The position numbers and the translations under genes were made by a program. From Rhynchopus sp. YZ270_cl-10 (Eukaryota; Euglenozoa; Diplonemea; Diplonemida; Diplonemidae), in the NCBI GenBank assembly GCA_964035575.1, contig OZ037933.1, positions 988,022 through 1,052,021 of the forward strand: a stretch of 64,000 bases of DNA. Reading direction: 5' to 3'. Shown here piece after piece: positions 24,207-35,382 of this stretch. The notes under the pieces are model-generated. The model saw only the letters and a list, made by a program, of their open reading frames with translations, had not been told where the DNA came from and made no database searches. Numbering within the stretch: the first letter of the stretch is position 1; every line of letters begins with the position of its first letter.

Positions 24207-25277
24207 CATACATTGAAATCCCGGGGAGTCACGGGGAGTTTGGCAAAAAATCAAAAAAAACGAACTCCCCGTGAGTGTTTTTTTGGTTTCGAGAGTTTTC
24301 GAGAGTGTTTTTTTTTTTTTTTACGGAGAGTTTTCGCGATTAATCGCGACAAAATTCGCGATTAATCCCCGGGAGTAAAATCGCGATTTTTTGTAGCATT
24401 TTACCCCAAACACAACCGTGCACACCTGGTGCTATCCGCATCTGACCTGTGCCTACCTGGGCACACGTTCAGTCTACGTACTCACATTACACCTACCGAT
24501 TGATTCGCAAAATGCACCCACCACGACAGAGGGGTGATAAGCCTCGCTTTAGGCGGCACAGTGGTGGCGGACATGAGCAAACGAGCCCACAGGTCGATCA
24601 CAAATGCGACGGGTTAATTCCGCGCTTGGGAATTATCCACACCTGTTTAAGATATAATTACGCTTAAATTACTCTGGGCGAAAAATGGTACACCATACCA
24701 GCACTGAAGCATACCACCACATGTAAGCAGGGCTATTTTAAATATGGGGATAAGGAACAAGAAAAGGGTGAAAACGGGTCGAGGCTTCCCGCCGCAGGCG
24801 GAAATTTTTAGATGCCGTGCACTTTTCCAGGTGGTTTGAAGAGTGATCTGACCATATTGTCCCAGTATAGCAGTACACCCAATAAATCCATTGGAGAAGG
24901 AACATTGCACTTTTGACCACCACAGAATACATGTTGCCAGCCACACCACTAAAGTACAAAAACCCCCTCGGAACGTAGTGAGAGCTTGTGAAAAAATCTC
25001 TCCCCGTTCATAGATGGCCCAGTTTTCGAGATTTTTTCATAAATTCGCGATTAATCGCAAATTTTTATTTTATAAATTGGAGAGTTTTCGAGAGTATTTT
25101 TTTTAAATCGGGGAGTATTGGAGAGTTTTGGAGAGTTTTTTTTTAAATTGGAGAGTTTTCGAGAGTTTTTCACAAATTCGCGATTAATCGCGAATTTTTT
25201 TTCTTTTTTTTTAATCGCTAAAACTCTCGAAAACACCAGTGGAGAGTCTCCGCGACTCCCGGGGATTTCAATGTATG
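24207..25277. mobile_element. ~1.07 kb TIR element with CTCTC-rich subrepeats (right-arm copy)
   Basis: Mirror copy of 3319-4389, with the same CATACATTGAAATCCC ends. Confidence 0.6.
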
Positions 25278-26236
25278 AATAGAGGGAAAATAGAGCGAGA
25301 GTAATAGGGTGGGTGGGTGGGGAGGTCACGCATTGGGCAACATATCTTCCTTTTTAGACAGTTCTTGTCAGAGAAGGGAAACGGTGAAAGCTTTTTTAGG
25401 GGAGAAAAAAAAAATTGCGTCAGACACTACTTTTTTAAAAAAAGCCGTTTTTTCAACAAAGAAATCAAACTAATGTGCGTAACGTAACAAAAAAAAACTG
25501 TAGTTATTGATGCAGGCACCTCCAACTGACCCACTGTACGATGCCAACCCCGTATGAAAGCACAGGAAAGAAAGAAAGAAAACTTGGTTTAGATGGTATC
25601 GTGCCGCACATCATACGGAGAAATAGGATTTTTTTTTTTTTTGTGACAGCCACAATTTGATTTTGGTCAATTTTGTTTATGTTTCATCGGACCATCACTT
25701 TCCCCAAAGACTGGAGAGGTAAAGAGTAGGGGTAAAGATCTGTACTCAATGTTTTGGCCGAAGCCATTTTTGTTCTGCAGAAGGTAGTCCCCCTTTGCAA
25801 CCCTGCTGCGAGCAGCTTTTTTATTCACATGATTTCACTTTTTTTTTGATCTATTTTTTTTGTGCACATTTTCTCAAGAGACGGTTTTGTCCACACATAT
25901 ATCCACACACACCGCCATTGGATTACCTGGTGGACCCTCTGAAATGAATGCAACCAATCAGATTTCCCAGACTGTCTTGGCTTCTTTGACCGTAGAACAC
26001 AAACAAATATTTGTAGGATGAACCAAAGTTTTGCAGTTTACTTTACTTGGTCACCTTTGAGGGGGGGAAAAGAACGTGAAAGATGAATGCACCCCTCGTG
26101 ATGCCGTGTACAGCATCTAGAAAAGGGTTGTATGATGACGTGCTTACGCCTCATGTGCATGTTGTCGTGAGAAAAAAAAAAAAATAGTACCATATTCGTA
26201 CAAAATTATCGATCGCAATAATGTTCGACCTTTTTC

Positions 26237-26445
26237 ACATACATGTTGGTACGTACGTAAAACGCGCAAAAATAATCAAAAAACGCGCAAAATAATAAAA
26301 AAATGTTTTTAATAAAAACGTCACAAAAACGTAACAAAAGCGCGCAAAACGTCTTTGTGACGTTTTTTATTAAAAACATTTTTTTATTATTTTGCGCGTT
26401 TTTTGATTATTTTTGCGCGTTTTACGTACGTACCAACATGTATGT
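26237..26445. mobile_element. Perfect-arm foldback MITE (right-arm copy)
   Basis: Mirror copy of 2151-2359. Confidence 0.7.
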
Positions 26446-27054
26446 TTTCAGAATTTTTTTTCTGGAAGTTCGACCTTTTTTAACGGTCGATAATTTCGAA
26501 TACGGTAACTCTGATAGGTAAAAAGGAAGAAATAGGGTTTTTTTCTCGTTGATTGCTCAATTACCCTGTTGGAAGAGGGGTGATTGGCGACCGTATCGGA
26601 AGAAACTATTTCTCCTTTAAGCTCGGCTTAGGTTGTATAGGTATAAAGAAAAAGTTTGCCTTTTGAATTGAGTAATGTTCCTATTATGTAACAATTCCAC
26701 GTCTTTTACGCAGTCTATGATAGACTATGCTGTTTCTTTTTTCTTCTCGCGTGAACTCCACGCAACCGTTCCTCGCCTATCTCTCGTGGATACCGTTACG
26801 TTTTTTTTTTTTTTTTTACTTTGCCTGAAAACCCGTTTTCGTGGGCTGCCACTTGTGTTGCAGAACAAACAAAGAACACCGATATGCCTCTCGTGCACAC
26901 AAAGAAGGGAATAGATGAAGAAAGTGTGATCAGCCCTTACGGCGAAGACACTAGGTTTAAAGAGCGGGGAAAAGTAGGTGCTAAAAAAGAAAAAGTGGTT
27001 GGTTCGCTCTGTTTTGCGCGAGAGAAAAAAAAGGGGGGTGGGGAACAGGCCTCT

Positions 27055-27488
27055 GGGTAATTTTTCGGCCGATGTTGGCCTTGGGGGGTGGGTGGTACCC
27101 CCCACCGCTGTACACAGTTACACAGGGGGTGGGCCGAAGAAAAATTTTTCCGACCAATTTTTGCCCACAAAAAATCGAAAAAAAAAATTTTTTTTTTCGA
27201 TTCTCCTGTGTCTGTGCGTGCTGTGATGGGGTCATTTCGCGCTCAGAAATGAGTATTTTTGACCCAAAATACATGTGTCAGTTTTTACACGATTTTTGAA
27301 AATTTCAGTCCAAAACTGACACATGTATTTTGGGTCAAAAATACTCATTTCTGAGCGCGAAATGACCCCATCACAGCACGCACAGACACAGGAGAATCGA
27401 AAAAAAAAATTTTTTTTTTCGATTTTTTGTGGGCAAAAATTGGTTGGAAAAATTTTTCTTCGGCCCAGCCCCTGTACAACCGTGTACA

Positions 27489-27525
<37 letters not shown>

Positions 27526-27580
27526 CCACCACCCCTAATCCGTGTTGGCCTGCCTACCCCCCAGTTAGGCTGAGGCCTGG
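27055..27580. mobile_element. Foldback element with poly-G/C core (copy 3 of 4)
   Basis: Mirror copy of 1024-1556. The G run near 27490-27523 is longer than the C run in the left arm, the usual slippage or sequencing variation. Confidence 0.7.
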
Positions 27581-27606
27581 TGGGGAAAAGTAGGTAAACA
27601 GGAATC

Positions 27607-27712
27607 TACAGTGCGGCGCCATATTACGGTGGCGCAATATTACGGCGCATAATTATGGGTAAAAATTGGATTTACCCATAATTATGTGCCCCGTAATAGG
27701 GCGCCGCTGTAA
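27607..27712. mobile_element. Tc1/mariner-type MITE (right-arm copy)
   Basis: Mirror copy of 893-997, TACAGTGCGGCGCC at the left and GGCGCCGCTGTA at the right. Confidence 0.65.
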
Positions 27713-28034
27713 ACCTTAAGAACCATTTACCTTCAAAAAAAAAAGCGAGACACAAAAAAATATAGAAACCTTTTTTCGTAAGATGTGCCACACAGCGTTG
27801 TTATCCATCGTTTTAAAAAAAAAACGGACCAGCAGAATTCAGCCAGATTTTCGTTCTCGATAGAAAAAAAAATTGGGGGAGGGGGAGAAAAACTTGGAAA
27901 AATGAGTATCTGATGCACACACCCTCACTACACTCGGTATCACACCACAATCGCATTTCACGCACACGCGCGCGCAGGTTGGGCAACGTTCCGCTCAGGA
28001 ACTACCCAGGAACTGCTTTCAACACACACACACA

Positions 28035-30053
28035 TTTTCACCAAAAAATCGTCATTTTTCCGATTTTCGTCATTTTTACAGTTTTGCACACCCTGAAAAT
28101 CGATTTTTTCGGCTCCGCCGGTGAAATATCGACATAATTTAGGTATGTTATGTGCATAATATACCCATTAGAGCCCATTCAAGTCACATTCCGACCATTT
28201 TTCGTGAAAAAATGCAACTTTTTGTCACCGTGACCCCCAAAAATGACGATTTTTTGGTCGATTTTTTCGGCCAAAAATTTCGTACCACAGGGCCATACCA
28301 TATACTGGGATTATCAACTTTTTGAAAATACGGCCTGGTATTCGGGTGTATATGTCCCATGGGGCCCATAGTAACCTTACTGGGTCATGCCCAAAGCCAA
28401 TCTTAATAGTAAAATTCGATTTTCTGTGAAAAATATTTTGACCAAAAAATCGTCATTTTTCCGATTTTCGTCATTTTTACAGTTTTGCACACCCTGAAAA
28501 TCGATTTTTTCGGCTCCGCCGGTGAAATATCGACATAATTTAGGTATGTTATGTGCATAATATACCCATTAGAGCCCATTCAAGTCACATTCCGACCATT
28601 TTTCGTGAAAAAATGCAACTTTTTGTCACCGTGACCCCCAAAAATGACGATTTTTTGGTCGATTTTTTCGGCCAAAAATTTCGTACCACAGGGCCATACC
28701 ATATACTGGGATTATCAACTTTTTGAAAATACGGCCTGGTATTCGGGTGTATATGTCCCATGGGGCCCATAGTAACCTTACTGGGTCATGCCCAAAGCCA
28801 ATCTTAATAGTAAAATTCGATTTTCTGTGAAAAATATTTTCACCAAAAAATCGTCATTTTTCCGATTTTCGTCATTTTTACAGTTTTGCACACCCTGAAA
28901 ATCGATTTTTTCGGCTCCGCCGGTGAAATATCGACATAATTTAGGTATGTTATGTGCATAATATACCCATTAGAGCCCATTCAAGTCACATTCCGACCAT
29001 TTTTCGTGAAAAAATGCAACTTTTTGTCACCGTGACCCCGAAAAATGACGATTTTTTGGTCGATTTTTTCGGCCAAAAATTTCGTACCACAGGGCCATAC
29101 CATATACTGGGATTATCAACTTTTTGAAAATACGGCCTGGTATTCGGGTGTATATGTCCCATGGGGCCCATAGTAACCTTACTGGGTCATGCCCAAAGCC
29201 AATCTTAATAGTAAAATTCGATTTTCTGTGAAAAATATTTTCACCAAAAAATCGTCATTTTTCCGATTTTCGTCATTTTTACAGTTTTGCACACCCTGAA
29301 AATCGATTTTTTCGGCTCCGCCGGTGAAATATCGACATAATTTAGGTATGTTATGTGCATAATATACCCATTAGAGCCCATTCAAGTCACATTCCGACCA
29401 TTTTTCGTGAAAAAATGCAACTTTTTGTCACCGTGACCCCGAAAAATGACGATTTTTTGGTCGATTTTTTCGGCCAAAAATTTCGTACCACAGGGCCATA
29501 CCATATACTGGGATTATCAACTTTTTGAAAATACGGCCTGGTATTCGGGTGTATATGTCCCATGGGGCCCATAGTAACCTTACTGGGTCATGCCCAAAGC
29601 CAATCTTAATAGTAAAATTCGATTTTCTGTGAAAAATATTTTGACCAAAAAATCGTCATTTTTCCGATTTTCGTCATTTTTACAGTTTTGCACACCCTGA
29701 AAATCGATTTTTTCGGCTCCGCCGGTGAAATATCGACATAATTTAGGTATGTTATGTGCATAATATACCCATTAGAGCCCATTCAAGTCACATTCCGACC
29801 ATTTTTCGTGAAAAAATGCAACTTTTTGTCACCGTGACCCCCAAAAATGACGATTTTTTGGTCGATTTTTTCGGCCAAAAATTTCGTACCACAGGGCCAT
29901 ACCATATACTGGGATTATCAACTTTTTGAAAATACGGCCTGGTATTCGGGTGTATATGTCCCATGGGGCCCATAGTAACCTTACTGGGTCATGCCCAAAG
30001 CCAATCTTAATAGTAAAATTCGATTTTCTGTGAAAAATATTTTCACCAAAAAA
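28035..30053. repeat. 401-bp satellite, block 1 (~5 copies)
   Basis: Head-to-tail units of 401 bp, nearly identical (same phase at 28184, 28585, 28986, 29387 and 29788). Units differ at a few sites, e.g. GACCCCC versus GACCCCG and TTTGACC versus TTTCACC at the junctions. Each unit contains TCGGCTCCGCCGGTGAAATA and a 61-codon frame on the minus strand that is part of the repeat, not a gene. Confidence 0.97.
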
Positions 30054-30059
30054 TCGACT

Positions 30060-31400
30060 TTTTTCAAAATATTTCTCAGTTAGACATTGTGTGATGCTCG
30101 GATCTGACCGTACGACCCCGCAATTGACTCAGATGTGCTCAAATACCCCATATACCCAAGAAAAATGCATTTTAGAGTGAAAATAAGGTTCGTACAGAGG
30201 TCATATGCCTGTGTACAGGTAAATTTGCCTGTAACCCCAATGTTTGAGCACCAGCTAAGTTGTAGAGAGGGCCTGATACTCGGATTTGACCGTGCAACCC
30301 CGCAATTAACTCAGATTGGCCCAAAAACCCTATATTCCCAAGATTTATGCATTTTCGTGCATATTTGAGGTATTTAGATATGGTTCTATGCATTTTACAC
30401 CAAAATACAGGTGTTTGTTGCACCTGTAAAATTTGAGACATTATGTGATGCTCTAATCTGATCGTGCGACCCCGCAATTGACTCAAAAGTGCCCAAAAAC
30501 CCCATATACCCAAGATTTTTGCATTTTCGTGCATATTTGAGACATTTCTATGATTATTAGTCATTTTACCCAAAATACAGGTGTTTGTTGCATATTTGAA
30601 ATTCTAGACATTGTGTGATACTCGGATCTGATCGTACGACCCCGCAATTGACTCAGATTGGCCCAAAAACCCTATATACCCAAGATTTCTTCATTTTCGT
30701 GCACATTTGAGGTATTCAGATATGGTTATATGCATTTTACACCAAAATACAGGTGTTTGTTACACAGGTAAAATTCTAGACATTATGTGATGCTCTAATC
30801 TGATCGTGCGACCCCGCAATTGACTCAAAAGTGCCCAAAAACCCCATATACCCAAGATTTTTGCATTTTCGTGCATATTTGAGACATTTCCATATGATTA
30901 TTAGTCATTTTACCCAAAATACAGGTGTTTGTTGCATATTTGAAATTCTAGACATTGTGTGATACTCGGATCTGATCGTACGACCCCGCAATGAACTCAG
31001 ATGTGCCCAAAAACCCCATATACCCAAGATTATTGCATTTTCGAGCATATTCTAATTGCTTAGATAGGGTATAAAGGCATTTTGCCCATAATTTTGCGAC
31101 ATTTTACCGATTAGGACACTTCTGATGCTCCAATCAAATCGTCCGACCCCGCAATGGATTCAGAATGGCCCAAAAACCCTGTATTCCCAAGATTTTTGCA
31201 CTTTTGAGGGTTTCTGACATCCTTAGATAGGATAAAGAGGTATTTTCAGGTATTTTGATAAACGGACATTTTGTCTATTAGGATATGTGTGATGCTCAGA
31301 TTGATTCATCTGACCTCATAATGGATTCAAGAGCCCCTAAATATGCCATTTTCCCAAAAAATTCTCACTTTTGACAATTTTGAAGATCCTCAGAAAGAGT
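30060..31400. repeat. ~171-bp satellite, 8 diverged units
   Basis: The core GACCCCGCAATTGACTCA recurs near 30110, 30290, 30465, 30635, 30806, 30978, 31142 and 31308, giving steps of ~164-180 bp. Units at 30465 and 30806 share CAAAAGTGCCC, while those at 30290 and 30635 share CAGATTGGCCC, so alternating units are most alike (a ~342-bp dimer). Divergence rises toward the RNA genes. Confidence 0.85.
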
Positions 31401-31452
31401 GAGGAGACAAAAAAATGAGAAAAATCTGGAAAAACCAAAATATATTATTCGT

Positions 31453-31515
31453 CTCAGGTGTTGAACCCGGGACCGAAAGAATTTCGGACCACGGTACAAC
31501 ACACTAGGATTTTCT
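31453..31515 (-). pseudogene. Possible tRNA-like relic
   Basis: The minus strand carries a B-box-like GGTTCAACACC and an A-box-like CCTAGTGTGTTG with a short hairpin between them, but I cannot fold a full cloverleaf or name an isotype. Confidence 0.3.
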
Positions 31516-31600
31516 GACGCAAGTATTTTTTTAGTTTTTTATGGATGCGCACAGCTAAGAACCGGTCTGACAATTTAAATCTATTTTTCGGTGTATTTAT

Positions 31601-31655
31601 CCAGTTGGTCACCCACGCCAGTACTATCCAGGCTTAGAGGTGTCTAACTTCTCAG
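31601..31655 (-). pseudogene. 5S rRNA fragment
   Basis: The minus strand matches the middle of the 5S genes (GAAGTTAGACACC...CTGGATAGTACTGGCGTGGG) with several changes and no 5' or 3' ends. It lies ~55 bp before an intact 5S gene, in opposite orientation. Confidence 0.75.
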
Positions 31656-31709
31656 GTAAAAACGGACTGTTAATAAGTCTTCCCAGCTTTTCTATCCAGA
31701 CCTATTATT

Positions 31710-31828
31710 GGATTCGGCCATACTCTGGTGAATACACCTCATCCCGCCTGATTTGAGAAGTTAAGCACCAGCAGGCCTGGATAGTACTGGCGTGGGTGAC
31801 CAGCTGGGAAGTCCGGGTGCTTGAATCC
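31710..31828 (+). rRNA. 5S rRNA (copy 1)
   Basis: 119 nt from GGATTCGGCC to GAATCC, which pair as helix I, with the eukaryotic internal control region (AAGCACCAGCAGGCCTGG, GATAGTACTGGCGTGGG) and a T run at 31829. The 3' flank (31829-31922) is homologous to the flank of copy 4 in inverted orientation. Faces into the tRNA island. Confidence 0.95.
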
Positions 31829-31839
31829 TTTTTACTTTT

Positions 31840-32380
31840 CTTCTGTTGTGTTAGGTGTGTGGTTTTGAGGATGTCCAGACCCTGACCCATCTCCAACAAG
31901 ACGACCCTGTCTTGTATTCCGATGTTTGCTGTATGTTTGGGTGCTAAGTTAGTGTGCTACTTCGAAACCAAACAACTCGTTCAGCAACAACAAAAACTTG
32001 AAAAAGACATTTCTTCTGAGAAAATTCTTTTACAATTTTGTGTGAAGACCGGTCATGTTGCGGGCCCGATGTGGCCTGCGACGGACTACTCTCATATGAT
32101 AGTAAATCCCGTACAATCTGTACAGAATATTACCATGACGATATTATTCTTACATTCGTGTAAACTAATCTTCCGATTGCGTTCTATTTCACACTTCAAA
32201 AATTAGAACTGGATGTGGGATTGCCAGTTTACTGGTGGTCCCGATCCAGCACACAACGCAAGCACCCAATTTTTTTTGCCCACCCAGCACCCGTCCACAG
32301 GCCATGTGTGCACCAGTGACTGCAAACCCACAAACCCCAAGTTAGGTTGTAAAGGTCTGAAAGGAAAGCTCTGAAAAAAA
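31840..32380. other. No gene seen between 5S copy 1 and the first tRNA
   Basis: AT-rich, with only short unconvincing frames. The first ~80 bp are the duplicated 5S flank (see 46241-46334). I looked for U1, U4, U5 and U6 core motifs here and found none. Confidence 0.5.
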
Positions 32381-32383
32381 CCT

Positions 32384-32455
32384 AGGCCGCTGTGGGGATT
32401 GAACCCACGACCCCATCATTACGGATGATGTGCTCTACCACTGAGCTAAACAGCC
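32384..32455 (-). tRNA. tRNA-Thr(CGT), C33
   Basis: 72 nt. GGCTGTT pairs with AGCGGCC. Perfect anticodon stem CATCA/TGATG around loop TCCGTAA, which has C where T33 is expected. Confidence 0.85.
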
Positions 32456-32531
32456 ACATTTTAGGGAGCAAGGTGTGAAAGCTCTGAGAACCAATTTACA
32501 CAGGAGAAACAAATCAGAAGAAAAAAAACTG

Positions 32532-32603
32532 TGGACCCTGAGAGGTTCGAACTCTCGGCCTCCCGTATGCGGAACGGGCGCTCTTCCACTGAGCTAAGAG
32601 CCC
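32532..32603 (-). tRNA. tRNA-Ala(CGC), C33
   Basis: 72 nt. The acceptor has the G3:U70 Ala identity pair (GGGCTCT/AGGGTCC). Loop TCCGCAT, with C33. Confidence 0.9.
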
Positions 32604-32679
32604 CACAATTATGATGATTCTTTAAAACAACAAGCTTTGGGCGAAAATAGTTTTAGATGATCACACAACGAAGAAAAAG

Positions 32680-32761
32680 TGACGAGGGTGAGGTTTGAAC
32701 TCACGCCCCCGAAGAGACTACGACCTGAACGTAGCGCCTTAGACCACTCGGCCACCTCGCC
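32680..32761 (-). tRNA. tRNA-Leu(CAG)
   Basis: 82 nt with a long variable arm. Loop TTCAGGT in stem CTACG/CGTAG, discriminator A. Confidence 0.95.
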
Positions 32762-32882
32762 TTACTAGGCTTCTTCGTTAAAAATTTTTTCACCGTTGCG
32801 GAGGTGTGAAGGAAATTTTTGATGCGTGTTCTGTACATTTCAAAAGACCCCCTTCAAAGAAAAGAAGATGGAGAGAAAGCAT

Positions 32883-32955
32883 GGCGCTATAGCTCAGTGG
32901 TTAGAGCGCTCGCCCAGTAAGCGAGAGGTCGAGGGTTCGATCCCCTCTAGTGCCT
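32883..32955 (+). tRNA. tRNA-Thr(AGT), C33
   Basis: 73 nt. GGCGCTA/TAGTGCC acceptor. Stem CTCGC/GCGAG around loop CCAGTAA, with C33 and a wobble A34 (normally inosine). Confidence 0.92.
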
Positions 32956-33039
32956 TGTTTTTTGTTCGCTGTTCTATTTCTGGTTCGTTGTTAGGTCACA
33001 AGCAACCCGTTCACATGTTGTCCACCATTACTCAGTATT

Positions 33040-33158
33040 GGATTCGGCCATACTCTGGTGAATACACCTCATCCCGCCTGATTTGAGAAGTTAAGCACCA
33101 GCAGGCCTGGATAGTACTGGCGTGGGTGACCAGCTGGGAAGTCCGGGTGCTTGAATCC
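33040..33158 (+). rRNA. 5S rRNA (copy 2)
   Basis: Identical in the visible 119 nt to copy 1. Preceded by CTCAGTATT, the same short 5' flank as copy 4 at the other end of the island. T run follows. Confidence 0.95.
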
Positions 33159-33179
33159 TTTTTACTTTTTTTTTACTGA

Positions 33180-33800
33180 AGCAGAAAGTTGTTCTGGATT
33201 GCTCACACAGGATCAAAAAGGCGAAAATGTCGGGAATATGTGCTATTTGGGTGCTCCTGAATGCATTATGAGGTTGGACGATTTGATTGGAGCATCAGAA
33301 GTGCCCTAATCGAGGTGGCCAAAATGACCGTTTTTACCTGCTATTCCGCAACAGCCCAACTGGTCAAAAATGCGAAAACGTTGGGAAAACGGGTTGTTTG
33401 GATGCTCCTGAAGCCATTATGAGGTCGGAACCGCAAATTGGAGCATCACACATGTCCTAATCACTTACTCCCAGTGAAACACAGTACACATGGAATTTTC
33501 CGATTTTCCACCGGATATTCCGCAATAGCAAAATCGTCAAAAATGTGAAAATGTTGGGATAATGGGTCATTCGGATGCTCCTGAATTCATTATGAGGTTG
33601 TAACCGCAAATTAGAGCATCAGAAGTGTCCTAATCGAGGTGGCTAAAATGACCCAGCAAAATGTCATTTTCACCTCTATTCTGCAATAGCCAGATCGTCA
33701 AAAATGGGAAACTAACGGGAAAATGGGATGTTTGGATGCTCCTGAATGCATTATGAGGTCAGAATCGCAAATTGGAGCATCACACGCACCCTAATCACTT
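33180..33800. repeat. ~160-bp satellite relatives inside the tRNA island (4 units, plus orientation)
   Basis: The motif GGATGCTCCTGAATGCATTA recurs near 33250, 33400, 33572 and 33734. Reverse-complemented, it matches the 30060-31400 satellite (TGATGCTC...CGACCCCGCAAT...), so this is the same family in opposite orientation. No gene. Confidence 0.8.
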
Positions 33801-33869
33801 ACTCCCCAGTAAAAAAAACACCATGTGTGGAATGTACAGGGTTCCCCCTGCACAGCAAAAAGGCAATAA

Positions 33870-33951
33870 CGCGGACGGCAGGATTTGAACCTGCGCGGGC
33901 AGAGCCCAATGCATTTCGAGTGCACCTCCGTAACCACTTGGATACGTCCGC
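33870..33951 (-). tRNA. tRNA-Ser(CGA)
   Basis: 82 nt with a Ser-type long variable arm. Loop CTCGAAA, discriminator G, GCGGACG/CGTCCGC acceptor. Confidence 0.95.
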
Positions 33952-34031
33952 TACTGTTCCTTTGCAACTTCTGGAGGAGTCATCGAAAGAACAGGAGGAA
34001 TGAACATGAATCACAGAACAAAAAAAGGCTT

Positions 34032-34104
34032 TGCTCCCGGCGGGGTTTGAACCCGCGATCCCAGGCTCATAAGACCTGTGCCTTAACCACTAGGCCACGA
34101 GAGC
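34032..34104 (-). tRNA. tRNA-Ile(TAT)
   Basis: 73 nt, loop CTTATGA, T33. No intron, unlike many animal and fungal Ile(TAT) genes. Confidence 0.92.
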
Positions 34105-34130
34105 GTCGAGCCCTTTTATCCCTTGATAAG

Positions 34131-34201
34131 GCGACCGTGGTCTAGTGGCATGATGGACCCCTCCCAAGGGTTCGACCCGGGTTCGATTCCCGGCGGTCGC
34201 A
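34131..34201 (+). tRNA. tRNA-Gly(CCC)
   Basis: 71 nt. GCGACCG/CGGTCGC acceptor, stem GACCC/GGGTT, loop CTCCCAA. Confidence 0.92.
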
Positions 34202-34251
34202 CAGGCTTTTTTAAGCTGGGCATGTAGAAAACATCGTTGGAAGTAATTAGA

Positions 34252-34324
34252 AGCAGAGTGGCGCAGTGGTCAGCGCGGTGGGCTCATAACCCACAGGTCA
34301 TAGGATCGAAACCTATCTCTGCTA
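34252..34324 (+). tRNA. Initiator tRNA-Met(CAT)
   Basis: Eukaryotic initiator features: AGCAGAG/CTCTGCT acceptor with A1:U72, three G:C pairs closing the anticodon stem (GTGGG/CCCAC) and T-loop ATCGAAA with A54. Loop CTCATAA, so this one has T33. Confidence 0.95.
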
Positions 34325-34425
34325 GATAACCTTTTTGATGAACCCATTTTTTTGACCTGAAAAAAATTTTTTGCACACCAAAAAAAAAGTTGGTCAGACC
34401 CTTGCCAACATCTCACTAAGTTTGG

Positions 34426-34498
34426 GCAGCTATCGTCTAGTGGTTAGGACGTCCGCCTTACACGCGGAAGATCGCTGGTTCAATCCCAGCTAGTTGTA
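34426..34498 (+). tRNA. tRNA-Val(TAC)
   Basis: 73 nt, loop CTTACAC in stem TCCGC/GCGGA, with a G1:U72-type first pair. Confidence 0.93.
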
Positions 34499-34589
34499 CT
34501 TTTCATTTTTGAATTTCCTTCACAATTTTTACAGGTGGTGTTGACTGTGAAGGGACACTTCCTTAAAACAAGAAAAGAATATGAAACAA

Positions 34590-34662
34590 GCCCCATTGGC
34601 GCAATGGATAGCGCGTTGGACTTCTAATCCAAAGGTTGTGGGTTCGAGTCCCACATGGGGTA
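34590..34662 (+). tRNA. tRNA-Arg(TCT)
   Basis: 73 nt, GCCCCAT/ATGGGGT acceptor, loop CTTCTAA in TTGGA/TCCAA. No intron. Confidence 0.95.
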
Positions 34663-34750
34663 ATTCTTTTCTTTGTTTTTTATTTTTCAGATTCGGTGTG
34701 ATTGAAGACTTTCTCTGGACGCATTCATTTTAAAAACAGGCTTCATTGTA

Positions 34751-34822
34751 TCCTCGGTAGTATAGAGGTCAGTATTTCCGCCTGTCACGCGGAAGACCCG
34801 GGTTAAATTCCCGGCCGGGGAA
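34751..34822 (+). tRNA. tRNA-Asp(GTC), copy 1
   Basis: 72 nt, TCCTCGG/CCGGGGA acceptor, loop CTGTCAC. A second Asp(GTC) lies at 40992-41063; the copies differ in the T-loop (GGTTAAAT here, GGTTCAAT there), so this copy lacks the conserved C56. Confidence 0.85.
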
Positions 34823-34924
34823 CTCTTTTTATGTGTTGTGTTTTCTTCTGTTTTTCCTTTTGCTCCGTTTTGGTTGTCCTTTCTCACCGTTCTCATTTCA
34901 TTTCTAATATAAATCTGTTGGCAA

Positions 34925-35006
34925 GGCAGGATGGCCGAGAGGTCTAAGGCGGAGGACTCAAGTTCCTTTCTCTTCGGAGGCGTGGGTTCAAACCCCACTC
35001 CTGTCA
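34925..35006 (+). tRNA. tRNA-Leu(CAA)
   Basis: 82 nt with a long variable arm, loop CTCAAGT, GGCAGGA/TCCTGTC acceptor. No intron. Confidence 0.93.
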
Positions 35007-35113
35007 CACTTTTTTCCTTCTGTTGTCCAGAATCAATTTTTCAAGGAATCAGTTTTTTCACAATTTGTTTTTTCTGACAAAAAATTTGTGACACAAAATC
35101 TCGAAAAAAAGAG

Positions 35114-35185
35114 GGGCTCAGCAGGGAATCGAACCCTGGACCTCTCGCACCCAAAGCGAGAATCATGCCACTAGACCACTAAGCC
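35114..35185 (-). tRNA. tRNA-Pro(TGG)
   Basis: 72 nt, GGCTTAG/CTGAGCC acceptor, loop TTTGGGT, discriminator C. Confidence 0.95.
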
Positions 35186-35308
35186 TTCGTTTTGTACCCA
35201 TATTCCCATTTTCTTCTGTCCAAAATTTTTTTTTTATTTTGACACAGTTTTGGGTTCTGGGTGGTGAATGCACACACCATCTCGTTTCTATGAACCATAT
35301 AAATGTCA

Positions 35309-35382
35309 GCACCTATGGTCTAGTTGGTTATGACGCCTCGTTAACACCGAGGAGGTCTCCGGTTCAAACCCGGATAGGTGTA
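35309..35382 (+). tRNA. tRNA-Val(AAC)
   Basis: 74 nt, GCACCTA/TAGGTGT acceptor, loop TTAACAC in CCTCG/CGAGG. Confidence 0.93.

Larger units (their letters stand above)
19976..28034. repeat. Right arm of the ~8.06 kb inverted duplication
   Basis: Reverse complement of 569-8623. Differences noticed: a longer G run near 27500, a 2-base difference near 20180, and one Gln/Glu codon difference in the zinc-knuckle gene. Ends in a CA run next to the 401-bp satellite. The non-genic part (22167-28034) carries only the mirrored foldback and TIR elements. Confidence 0.9.

Noticed and set aside
28184-28369. 61-codon frame repeated eight times on the minus strand (MGPMGHIHPN...)
   Set aside because: It is carried by the 401-bp satellite unit, has no coding signature and recurs at exactly the satellite period.
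30172-30573. 133-codon minus-strand frame
   Set aside because: Lies entirely in the ~171-bp satellite and shows the repeat period.
31840-32380. U1, U4, U5 or U6 snRNA near the other RNA genes
   Set aside because: I looked for ATACTTACCTG, ACAGAGA, GCCTTTTAC and the U4 5' stem on both strands by eye and found no convincing match here or at 45500-48500.
33799-34145. Open frames containing GFEPARAE, GLNPRSQ and similar
   Set aside because: Typical translations across tRNA genes; similar frames appear over many tRNAs in the island.
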